Assembly (NCBI GenBank): GCA_022826005.1 | Contig: JAJDVT010000011.1 | Span: 16,221-80,220, forward strand | Direction of reading: 5' to 3' | Length of the DNA stretch: 64,000 nucleotides | From: Gemmatimonadota bacterium | Lineage (GTDB): Bacteria > Gemmatimonadota > Gemmatimonadetes > Longimicrobiales > Gaopeijiaceae | Shown: piece by piece, positions 37,245 through 45,312 of the stretch | How positions within the stretch are numbered: position 1 is the first letter of the stretch | Layout: each line of letters starts with the position of its first letter | Made by a program: the position numbers and the translations under genes | The notes under the pieces: generated by a model | Databases searched by the model: none | The model's input: only the letters and a program-made list of their open reading frames with translations | Told to the model about the DNA's origin: nothing

Positions 37245-38261
37245 TCATCGCGGAAGCTCCCAGATCCTGACCTCCGGAAACAATACCGTATGCAACGTGG
37301 CGAGGCGCCCGTCCGACAGGAGAGCCACGGCCCGGGCGTGCTCGGGAAGCCGCCTCGAACCCAGGTAGGCACCGTCTGACACTCGGTAGAAGTCCAGGAC
37401 TCGTGCGTGACCCTCTTCGTCCCCGGTCTTCACGAGCACGATGGCCCGGGAACCATCGGCGGCCACCGACCCGGCAACCTCGGGCGCCTCGGGGTCGACC
37501 CTGGTTGCGCGGAGCGACCTGATTCCCTCCAGCCCCATCGCCTGCGGGTCAAGGGTTTCCGTAACCGTTTGCGGGAATGGGATCGAATCGATGCCGTCAA
37601 CCACCCGCGCCGAGCCCACGCCGTCATGGAATACGATTCGACTGGACCAGCGGAATACCTGCACGCCACCCCAGCTCCCGTCACCAGCGATGTAGGATTC
37701 GCAAGTCAGGTTCTGCTCGCAGGAGGTCAACGCGCGCGTCTCGTCCACGATGCGACTCTGGTCCGATACGGTCCACCAGGTTGTCCCTTCCTTCGCGGGG
37801 ACGCTCACCTCCACTCGAGCCAGGGCGTCGCGGGCTGGCAGCAGACGCCGGGTCCTCGCGACTTCCCGGCGCAGGAGGACCGTGGCCACGAACTCTCCCG
37901 ACTCGGCGTCGAACACGGTCACCCGGGGCTGCTCCCTGTCGAGGGCCAGCACCCGCCCGTCCGGGGTGACCTTGACATCCTCGATCACCGTGAACTCCCC
38001 GGGCCCCCGGCCGGACCGTCCCGCTCTCCAGCGCCGCGTGCCGTCGACATGGAATGCGCGAATGGTCGCGGCCTCGGCGATGAGAAACCCCCCACCCGGA
38101 TCGCTGATCAACCGCCAGGGATCGCCGAAAAGATCGCCATCCTGATCGGTGATCGTGGCGCTGAGAATCGGTTCCGCCAGCCAGCGACGCCGGACTTCCT
38201 GGGAATCGGCGGGTCGAGGCCACAGGGACAGGCCGGTCAACAGGAGAAGGCTGGTCCGCAT
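37245..38261 (-). CDS. 6-bladed beta-propeller protein
   Basis: MRTSLLLLTGLSLWPRPADSQ signal; AFHVDGTRRWRAGRSGRGPGEFTVIEDVKVTPDGRVLALDREQPRVTVFDAESGEFVATV. Confidence 0.8.
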   Translation of the reverse strand: MRTSLLLLTGLSLWPRPADSQEVRRRWLAEPILSATITDQDGDLFGDPWRLISDPGGGFLIAEAATIRAFHVDGTRRWRAGRSGRGPGEFTVIEDVKVTPDGRVLALDREQPRVTVFDAESGEFVATVLLRREVARTRRLLPARDALARVEVSVPAKEGTTWWTVSDQSRIVDETRALTSCEQNLTCESYIAGDGSWGGVQVFRWSSRIVFHDGVGSARVVDGIDSIPFPQTVTETLDPQAMGLEGIRSLRATRVDPEAPEVAGSVAADGSRAIVLVKTGDEEGHARVLDFYRVSDGAYLGSRRLPEHARAVALLSDGRLATLHTVLFPEVRIWELPR

Positions 38262-38266
38262 CCCCC

Positions 38267-40087
38267 CTAACCGGACCCCCCTACCGCCTCATCCGAAGCC
38301 AGCAGCAGCGCCGAAGACTCCGACATTTCCCGGTAGTATGCCACGAACCGCTGTGTCTCCGGTGCGTCGTACGCCGCCAGGTTCTCCGCCCAGCGGTACC
38401 CGATCGGCTGGAACCAGAGTTGGGCGACGATGGTGAAGGGCCCGGCCGCGGGATTCACCGCTACCGAGTAGCGCACCTGGTCGGAGCCGGCCGCGAAGTC
38501 GGGGTCCGAGGTGGCGGTGCCGATGGGGCGGACGCGGGCGTCGGCGCGGGCGGCGTCGAAGCCGTCCGGGAGGATGCGGTTGTCCTTTACCCAGCGTGCC
38601 GCGGACATGAGGCCAGTGGTGACGGTGCCGGATGCATCGACCATCACGCCCTGGTAGACCTGGACCTGGCCGGGTGAGTCGATGGTGGTGTGATGGGGCT
38701 CGTAGCCGGCGCCGTTCTCGTCGTGGTCGTCGCCGGTGACGCTGCCGTCGGGGTTGAGCGCGCCGGATTCGAAGATGAGGCGCCCGGCGGCATCGGTGAC
38801 GGCGACGCGCAGCCAGGCGCGCCGCGACGGGTAGGCGGTGGGGAACTTGTGGCCGGCCTGGTTGCGCACGGTGACGGTGGCGGTGAGGCGGCCGTCCTGC
38901 ACGACGGGGTCGCCGATCCCGATGGTGGCGGTCGCCGTGCGGAGGTGGTCGGCGGTGCGCTCGGCGGCGAGCTCCAGCTCCTGGGGGAGCGCGGTCACGC
39001 CGAGTTCGGCCCGGTAGCGGTTCAGCATCCTCAGCATGAAGAAGTTGCCGCCGCGGAAGACGTGCCGGGAGACCTCGGGGCGGGCCTGTCCGAGCACGCG
39101 CGTCACGGGGACGTCTTCGCCGACCTCGGGCATGTGGCAGTCCTGGCAGCTGTGCTCGCGCGGGCCGCCGTCGGCGTAGTCGCTCGCCTGCCACTCCAGG
39201 AACGGGGCCTGCTCGGGGAAGGGGGGCCCGGATCCGCCGGCTTGTACCGCATGGGTGATTACGGTGTGGCACGACGCGCACAGCCCGGACGATGTGACAT
39301 GCTCGCCCAGCGTGGGGCGGAAGCCGGTCGCCGAATGCATGATCCCGACGCCGCCCTCGTCGGGCTCGAAGGGGCCGAAGACCGGGCGGCCCTCGGGCGG
39401 CGTCTCAGGGGCGATCTCGAAGCGGGCCGTGAAGGTCGCCTCGGTGCCGAGGCCGTCCGGCTGGATCTGATGGCAGAGCGCGCAGGAGACGCCGTCGGCC
39501 GCCAGGGCCGCGTACGGTCCCTCGGCGTCGCCGACCGGCAGGTTCGCGAAGACCTGGCCGGAGCCGCCGTCCTGGATCGCGGCCACGGTGGCCATCGGCA
39601 TATGGCAGCGGGCGCACTCGCCTTCGATGGCGGCCGCCGCTTCGGGATGGTCCATGACTTCGCGCCGGACGGCCGCATGGAAGTACGGGTCGCGAGCGCT
39701 GTTCGCCATCATCGAGGCGCGCCAGTCGAAGCCGATCGAAACATCGGTGCCGTCCTCGGCGGCGACGCCCTTGTGGCAGGCGATGCAGCGGTCGGCGGTG
39801 TGGAAGTTGTCGGCGGGGTCGGCGGCGGCGGAAAGGACGGTCGCGTGGGGCGCGGCCTCGGCAGGGCGTAGAAGCTGCGCGAGGGGCGGGGTCTCCGCGG
39901 TCGCGTCCGCGGGCAACGTTCCCGCCATGGGGAGCGCTACCGAGGTCGTTACTGGGAGGCCTGCCGAGGGCGGCACCGAGGGCGCTACCGACGGCGCTCC
40001 CCCCGCGACCAGTGCACAGCCCGCCAGGCCGACACCGCACGCCGCGGTGAATCTCATCCCCACGAATGCCCGTCTCCTCTTCGACAT
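38267..40087 (-). CDS. Multiheme cytochrome c family protein (5 CxxCH)
   Basis: Start MSKRRRAFVGMRFTAACG (40087). CIACH, CARCH, CALCH, CASCH, CQDCH. Confidence 0.9.
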   Translation of the reverse strand: MSKRRRAFVGMRFTAACGVGLAGCALVAGGAPSVAPSVPPSAGLPVTTSVALPMAGTLPADATAETPPLAQLLRPAEAAPHATVLSAAADPADNFHTADRCIACHKGVAAEDGTDVSIGFDWRASMMANSARDPYFHAAVRREVMDHPEAAAAIEGECARCHMPMATVAAIQDGGSGQVFANLPVGDAEGPYAALAADGVSCALCHQIQPDGLGTEATFTARFEIAPETPPEGRPVFGPFEPDEGGVGIMHSATGFRPTLGEHVTSSGLCASCHTVITHAVQAGGSGPPFPEQAPFLEWQASDYADGGPREHSCQDCHMPEVGEDVPVTRVLGQARPEVSRHVFRGGNFFMLRMLNRYRAELGVTALPQELELAAERTADHLRTATATIGIGDPVVQDGRLTATVTVRNQAGHKFPTAYPSRRAWLRVAVTDAAGRLIFESGALNPDGSVTGDDHDENGAGYEPHHTTIDSPGQVQVYQGVMVDASGTVTTGLMSAARWVKDNRILPDGFDAARADARVRPIGTATSDPDFAAGSDQVRYSVAVNPAAGPFTIVAQLWFQPIGYRWAENLAAYDAPETQRFVAYYREMSESSALLLASDEAVGGSG

Positions 40088-40089
40088 CC

Positions 40090-41319
40090 TCACCACCCCT
40101 CGAAGAAGCCGCCGTCGAACCAGTCCAGCAGCACATAAGCGACCAGCCGCATCGGTCGCGCGTATTCGTTCGCGCCGCTCCCCACCGGCACGAGCACGCC
40201 GATGTTCCCCAGCACATGCTGCCGCGTGTTCAGCGCGACCTGCACCTGGGGAATGAGATCGAACTCCGTCTCCGCCCCCGATTCCAGGTGGTGCTTCGCT
40301 TGCACCTCCACCATCGGGGTCCAGGCCCGTCCCCACTCCCCCTCCGTGAAGGTCGCTCCCAGCACGAAGCGCCCGAACACCTCGTTGGCCGCGTCCTCGT
40401 AGAGCGGCGCTTCAACCCCCCCCTGGGCCTGGATGAAGGCGTCGTTGGGAAGGATCTGCCCGAACGACGCGTACGCCTCAAGCCTGTTGCCGGGCGCGCC
40501 CAGCCCCGCCTCCTCGTCGCCCGTGGCCACGAACACCTCGCCGCCGAGAGAGAAGATCGTGCCAGACGAGGAACTGTGGTACAGCGCGTGCTTCACGCCC
40601 AGCACGATGTCGCCCAGCCCGTGGCCCCCGCCCTCGGCCGCGGCACCGCCGTGGTCGTGATCGTGACCGTCCGATTCGGTGTGCGCTGCCCGCCACCCGT
40701 AGGGGATCACTACCTCGACCTGGCTGCGGGGACCGTAGCGCCGCTCGTAGACGTACGCCCCCATCGCGGCCCCGTCCCCCTCCAGATCCACTCCCGCCTC
40801 CACCACCCACTCGTCCTCCGGATACGCCTTCGTGGTGAGGAGCGGCCGCGGCAGGTTGAGCTCCCCGCGCGGCCAGTTGTCATCGGTGCACAGGCTGCGG
40901 ATGTAGCCCATCACGCGCTCGAGCTGCTCCGCGGTGAGCGCGCCGCGAAACGCCGGCATCATTTCGCTGAAGCCGCGCACCGGCCCGCCCTCGTGCGCCA
41001 CCGCGATCCAGTCCCCGTCGGGCTCGCGCGCGGCGAAGTCGCAGTCGGTGAAGTCAGGCATCTCCTCCTCGAAGGCCAGCAGGGAGGGCTCGACCCCGGT
41101 GCCGTCGAGGCCGTGGCAGTTGGCGCAGGAGTTGGCGTAGATGGCCTCGCCGGAAGCGTCGGCGAGGTCGGCGCCGTTGACGGCGTAGGGAAGCTGGGCG
41201 GATGAGGGGGCAGCGAAGCAGAGCTGCAGGGCCCCGAGCGCGAAGGCGCTCAACCGGAGGGACGAAACCGTCGAAACGACGGCCGGTATGAATTGGCCCG
41301 GCGCTGATCCCCTCATCAC
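40090..41319 (-). CDS. Cytochrome c domain fused to an outer-membrane beta-barrel-like region
   Basis: IYANSCANCHGLDGTGVEP...MMPAFRGALTAEQLERVMGYIRSLC followed by alternating barrel-like strands to the C-terminus (DWFDGGFFEGW); His-rich DGHDHDHGG loop. Confidence 0.82.
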   Translation of the reverse strand: MMRGSAPGQFIPAVVSTVSSLRLSAFALGALQLCFAAPSSAQLPYAVNGADLADASGEAIYANSCANCHGLDGTGVEPSLLAFEEEMPDFTDCDFAAREPDGDWIAVAHEGGPVRGFSEMMPAFRGALTAEQLERVMGYIRSLCTDDNWPRGELNLPRPLLTTKAYPEDEWVVEAGVDLEGDGAAMGAYVYERRYGPRSQVEVVIPYGWRAAHTESDGHDHDHGGAAAEGGGHGLGDIVLGVKHALYHSSSSGTIFSLGGEVFVATGDEEAGLGAPGNRLEAYASFGQILPNDAFIQAQGGVEAPLYEDAANEVFGRFVLGATFTEGEWGRAWTPMVEVQAKHHLESGAETEFDLIPQVQVALNTRQHVLGNIGVLVPVGSGANEYARPMRLVAYVLLDWFDGGFFEGW

Positions 41320-41387
41320 GCTCCCGGAATGGTTTCGGCTCAGCCCTTACCCGACCCGGGCGGGCCGGTACACGCCGGTATAGTACG

Positions 41388-41450
41388 TCAGATCTTGGAC
41401 CGCAGCCAGTCGAGGATGAAGCGCACGATGCGCTTGAGGATATTTGCCAT
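41388..41450 (-). CDS. Candidate 20-aa amphipathic micropeptide MANILKRIVRFILDWLRSKI
   Basis: Manual reading of ATG GCA AAT ATC CTC AAG CGC ATC GTG CGC TTC ATC CTC GAC TGG CTG CGG TCC AAG ATC TGA on the minus strand; purine-rich GAAGGGACGG upstream; below the track length cutoff. Confidence 0.4.
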   Translation of the reverse strand: MANILKRIVRFILDWLRSKI

Positions 41451-41626
41451 GGGGTCCGTCCCTTCGGTTTCGGTTCTTCCAGGCGGGGCTCCGGGTTCCG
41501 GGCCCCATTTGAATTAATGGGCCTACGAGGGGCATCGCGTCAAAAGTTGCGGAGCGCCGGCCCGCAAATCCGCTGGCGCAACGCCGGGCGGACTCATGCC
41601 GACCACCGGCCTCGACTCTCCTGCTG

Positions 41627-42778
41627 TCAGCCGACCTTCCGCGCCATCGCGTCGAACAACGCGCCGTGCACCTCGAGAATCCGATCCGTCTGGCGGGCGT
41701 TGGGTTGCAGCGTCTCCTCGCCGCGGTTGAAGGTGCCTCCGAGGAGCACGCCGTCGGCGCGCGGGAACATGTATTGACTGCCGCCGCGCGAGAAGCGCCC
41801 GCCCCCGATGGTCAGGTAGTCGAGCTCCGGTTGGGGACGCAGGACCACGAGTTGCCCCTTCACGGGCACCACACCGTCGTCGCCGAAGAGATCGCGGGCG
41901 CCGAGTCCGGTGCAGTTGACGATTACCGGTTCGGCCAGCCCCGCCAGCTGTCCCCGGTCGGCGATCTCCCCCACAACCACGCGTCCCCCCGCAACCCGGA
42001 AGTCCCGCATCAGCGCACGGAGGTAGCGAGGCGGCTCGATGAACATGGTTACCACCCGGCGGGCGAAGCGGGTGGGGAAGGGGTGTTCGTCGCCTTCGAG
42101 GTCTTCCAACTCGGGGTAGAGGTCGCGGATGCGGGCCATGTAGCCGGGGATGCCTGGCGGACGCTCCGACAGGAAGTAGTTGTCTATCCAGCGCACGCCG
42201 TAGTCGGGGCCGACCAGGGTTTGGAAGTGGCGGTGGGCGCGCCGCGAGGCGTCCTCGAACTGGACGCCGAAGGGGCCGTGCAGGGAGTCCGCGACGGAGG
42301 TGGGGGACCACTGAGCGCCGGCGATGTTCGATGTCGTGTCCGGCGGCAGGTCACGGGCGTAGATGGTGACAGTGCGGCCGCGGCGCTGCAGAAGACGTGC
42401 TGTAGCCAGCCCCACAGCGCCTGCGCCGATGACCGCCACGTCCCCCTCCCTCCCTCGCCCCACCCGCCCGCCCCCCGTCACCAGGTCGGCGGCCATGTCA
42501 GCCGTCCCCCAGGATAGGGTGACGCCCCCGCCCCCGTGCCCGTAGTTGTGCACGAGCAGCTTGCCCGCGAACGACTCGGCCCGCACCACGAATCCCTCCG
42601 ACCGGTAAGGTCTGAGCCCCACATCGACCCGGATCACTCGCTCCGGCGAAATGCGCGCGGGCCGGATCCCGGCGAAGGTGTCTTCCCACCGCCGCCGGCC
42701 CGCAACGGACGCGCATCCAGCCGCCAGCCCGCCCGCCAGCGCACCGGCCGTCAGCCTCAGCCAGCGGCGGCGGTCCAT
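41627..42778 (-). CDS. FAD-dependent oxidoreductase, D-amino-acid-oxidase-like with permuted motif order
   Basis: Start MDRRRWLRLTAGALAGGLAAGC (42778). VGLRPYRSEGFVVRAE..LLVHNYGHGGGGVTLSWG precedes VAVIGAGAVGLATARLL; later VNCTGLGARDLFGDDGVVPVKGQLVVL. Confidence 0.88.
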   Translation of the reverse strand: MDRRRWLRLTAGALAGGLAAGCASVAGRRRWEDTFAGIRPARISPERVIRVDVGLRPYRSEGFVVRAESFAGKLLVHNYGHGGGGVTLSWGTADMAADLVTGGGRVGRGREGDVAVIGAGAVGLATARLLQRRGRTVTIYARDLPPDTTSNIAGAQWSPTSVADSLHGPFGVQFEDASRRAHRHFQTLVGPDYGVRWIDNYFLSERPPGIPGYMARIRDLYPELEDLEGDEHPFPTRFARRVVTMFIEPPRYLRALMRDFRVAGGRVVVGEIADRGQLAGLAEPVIVNCTGLGARDLFGDDGVVPVKGQLVVLRPQPELDYLTIGGGRFSRGGSQYMFPRADGVLLGGTFNRGEETLQPNARQTDRILEVHGALFDAMARKVG

Positions 42779-42906
42779 TTCGCGTGCCCGCCCCGTGCGC
42801 GACGGGCCGCCACTGGCCTCGCCTTCGCCGGCCGCCTGCCCCGTTTGCGCCGGGCCGCCAATCGCATCGCTTCGGCCAGCCGCACACGAAGTCCGGCCCG
42901 AGGCGC

Positions 42907-43365
42907 CTACAGAATCTCCAGCTCCGTCGTGATTTCGATGCATCTGTGTAGCGTCCGGTACACCGGACAGCGCATGGGGTGCAGATCGTAGGCCCGGTTG
43001 ATCGCTTCCTCGTCCGCCCCCGCCGCCCGCAGCTGGTATTTGACGTGAATCTTGCGCACGACGAGCACGCCTTCCTCCTTCCCGACCCCTCCCTTCACTC
43101 CCGCGGCCAGCCTTCCGTCCGAAGCGTCGATCCCGCGTGCCTCCAGCACGCCTCCGAAGGTGCCGACGAGTCAGCCGCCGGTCGCGGCGATCACGTAGTC
43201 GAGGGTTGTGGTGGTCTCGGTCTTGAGCCGGACGCCGTAATGCTCCGCGATGGCGCCGTGAACGCCGAATGCGACGGGCCCGTCGTGGGCCGGGAGCCAG
43301 GCGAGCCGGTTGGGACCGCGGACGCGTTCGATCCGGATGTCCGCTTCGTAGACGATGTCGCTCAT
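42907..43365 (-). CDS. OsmC-family protein with in-frame UGA at the first catalytic Cys position (probable selenoprotein)
   Basis: Two same-frame ORFs separated by TGA (43171-43173): MSDIVYEADIRIERV..TTTTLDYVIAATGG[U]LVGTFGGVLEARGIDASDGRLAAGVKG..DLHPMRCPVYRTLHRCIEITTELEIL. 153 codons including the stop. Confidence 0.78.
43135..43151 (-). promoter_or_regulatory. SECIS-like hairpin downstream of the UGA
   Basis: GCGTGC-TGGAG-GCACGC: perfect 6-bp stem, 5-nt loop with G at loop position 2; loop starts 26 nt after the UGA. Confidence 0.6.
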
Positions 43366-43443
43366 GTGGGGATTGCTCCGTTCAGTACCGTGGGAGGAGG
43401 GCCTGCCGGACGGGTACGGGTTGAGGGTTCACCGGGAGTCAGG

Positions 43444-44004
43444 TCAGCCGGGCCACAGCCACCCGAAGATGGCACCGGTGAGCAGCGCGTAGGCGAGTCC
43501 GTCGGCGGCGTGCTTGAAGGCGACGCGCGCGGGGAGGCCGAACCAGATGCACTCCTGGAAGCCGATGAAGCCGTGCGCCATGAACGCTGCCGTGCCGGTG
43601 ACCTGGAAGACCTTCAGGAAGTCAGTGCCGACCGGCAGCACCGCGGACCCCAGGTAGCCCACAAACAGGACGACCACGAGGTGCAGCAGCAGCGACTTGA
43701 GGATCGATGACCTCATGTCCAGCACTGCCCTGGAGTCGCGCACGCGCAGGATGCCGACCGGGCCCGTGTGCACCCGCGCCTTGTAGGCATCGGATTGTTC
43801 CCCTTCGGGGCCGGCCCAGGGGAAGTAGTACATCCCGGGTCCGGACGTGGTCCGCCGAACGGCGTCCATCAGGGCGTCCTGGTCGTCCGGGGGAGAGAAG
43901 TCGTTCTTGTGGTGCGGCATCAGCATCCATACGATGGCGCTCACAATGAACACGGCGCCGCCGGCGATCAGGATGGGTGCCCAGAGGGCGGAAAGGGTTA
44001 CCAT
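43444..44004 (-). CDS. Hypothetical integral membrane protein
   Basis: Start MVTLSALWAPILIAGGAVFIVSAIVWMLMPHHKNDF (44004); several TM segments. Confidence 0.75.
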   Translation of the reverse strand: MVTLSALWAPILIAGGAVFIVSAIVWMLMPHHKNDFSPPDDQDALMDAVRRTTSGPGMYYFPWAGPEGEQSDAYKARVHTGPVGILRVRDSRAVLDMRSSILKSLLLHLVVVLFVGYLGSAVLPVGTDFLKVFQVTGTAAFMAHGFIGFQECIWFGLPARVAFKHAADGLAYALLTGAIFGWLWPG

Positions 44005-44310
44005 GGATTGGATGGTCCGGCGTTGCAGGGTGTGAGGTTGCGCTTGGGGGGTCCTGCCCTCCCGGGTCCGTCCGGGACCGGCCCGTGACAATGGACCAGG
44101 GGCTGGTCGGTGGCGATCCGCGCAGGATTGGACCCCCGGCAATCCGGTCAGGACTGGCCCGCAGTGATACGGCACAATAGTGTGGCAGGGGATCGGGGGC
44201 CAGTTTCATGGGGCTTACGGCGTTGGCGGACGCCGAAACGAAGCAGCGCAATGCGGACGGATCCCGATCGTCCGTGCGAAGTGATCACAATGTAAAGAGT
44301 ACTTTACAAT

Positions 44311-45132
44311 ATGTCATGTTTACCGTACATTCGTCGTCGGGAGCCTGCACGGCGGGGCCTTCCTTGCTTTGTGGGAATACCGCTGGTGCTCTTCCTGGGC
44401 GCGGCTTCGGCGGCTGTCCTTCCAGCCCCGGCCTTCACCCAGACCGACCCCCGCGTCCTCGAGATCATCGACGAAGTCGACCGCCTCATGCGCGGCGAGT
44501 CCAGCACGGGCCGCATGCGCATGGAGATCGACACGGAGAACTGGTCCCGCACACTGGAGATGCGGGTGTGGTCGCTGGGGACGGAGTACTCGCTGGTGCG
44601 CGTGGACAGTCCGGCGCGGGAGGCCGGGAGCGCGACCCTCAAGGTAGAAAACGAGGTCTGGAACTACCTTCCCCGCGCTGACCGGACGATGAAGCTTCCG
44701 CCCTCGATGATGCTCGGCGCATGGATGAGCTCGCATTTCACCAACGACGACCTCGTCAAGGAGAGCCGGATCATTGAGGACTACGACATCGTCATCTCCT
44801 TCGAGGGGGACCGCGACGGCGAGGAGGTCTGGGAGTTCACGATGACGCCCAAGCCCGAGGCGCCGGTGATCTGGGGGCAGATCGTGCAGCGGATTCGCAA
44901 GGGCGACCGCATGCCGCTGTGGGCACGCTACTACGACGAGGACGGGACCGTCTCGCGCACCATCACCTTCTCGGACTTCGCGACCCTGGGCGGGCGCCTG
45001 GTGCCGACGCGAATGGTGATCCAGCCCGCCGACAGCGAGGAGCGTACGGTCGTGACCTACCTGGAGCTGGAGTTCGACGGGGGGCTGGAGGCGGACTTCT
45101 TCAGCCTGCGCAGTCTGCGGGCGCGGCGATGA
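44311..45132 (+). CDS. LolA-like outer membrane lipoprotein-sorting protein
   Basis: RMRMEIDTENWSRTLEMRVWSLGTEYSLVRVDSPAREAGSATLKVENEVWNYLPRADRTMKLPPSMMLGAWMSSHFTNDDLVKES; true start may be downstream because 44311 lies inside a shared DNA motif. Confidence 0.87.
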   Translation: MSCLPYIRRREPARRGLPCFVGIPLVLFLGAASAAVLPAPAFTQTDPRVLEIIDEVDRLMRGESSTGRMRMEIDTENWSRTLEMRVWSLGTEYSLVRVDSPAREAGSATLKVENEVWNYLPRADRTMKLPPSMMLGAWMSSHFTNDDLVKESRIIEDYDIVISFEGDRDGEEVWEFTMTPKPEAPVIWGQIVQRIRKGDRMPLWARYYDEDGTVSRTITFSDFATLGGRLVPTRMVIQPADSEERTVVTYLELEFDGGLEADFFSLRSLRARR

Positions 45133-45210
45133 CGCTGCGGGACGGGCGCGGGTGGGTGGCGGGCGCCCGGATGTCGGAATGGGACGGCCTCTCGGGCCCG
45201 CGGGCCCGAC

Positions 45211-45308
45211 GATGACGGATTGTGGGAGCCACGGGTGGGTGGCGGGCGCGCCGATGACGGATTGTGGGAGCCACGGGTGGGTGGCGGGTGCACCGATGAC
45301 GGATTGGG
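45211..45308. repeat. 42-bp tandem repeat (2 full copies plus partial third)
   Basis: gatgacggattgtgggagccacgggtgggtggcgggcgcgcc at 45211, 45253, partial at 45295. Confidence 0.92.
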
Positions 45309-45312
45309 ACGC

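Noticed and set aside
41347-41535. 62-aa ORF overlapping the micropeptide region
   Set aside because: Different frame from the amphipathic 20-aa ORF, no signal or domain, composition not convincing.
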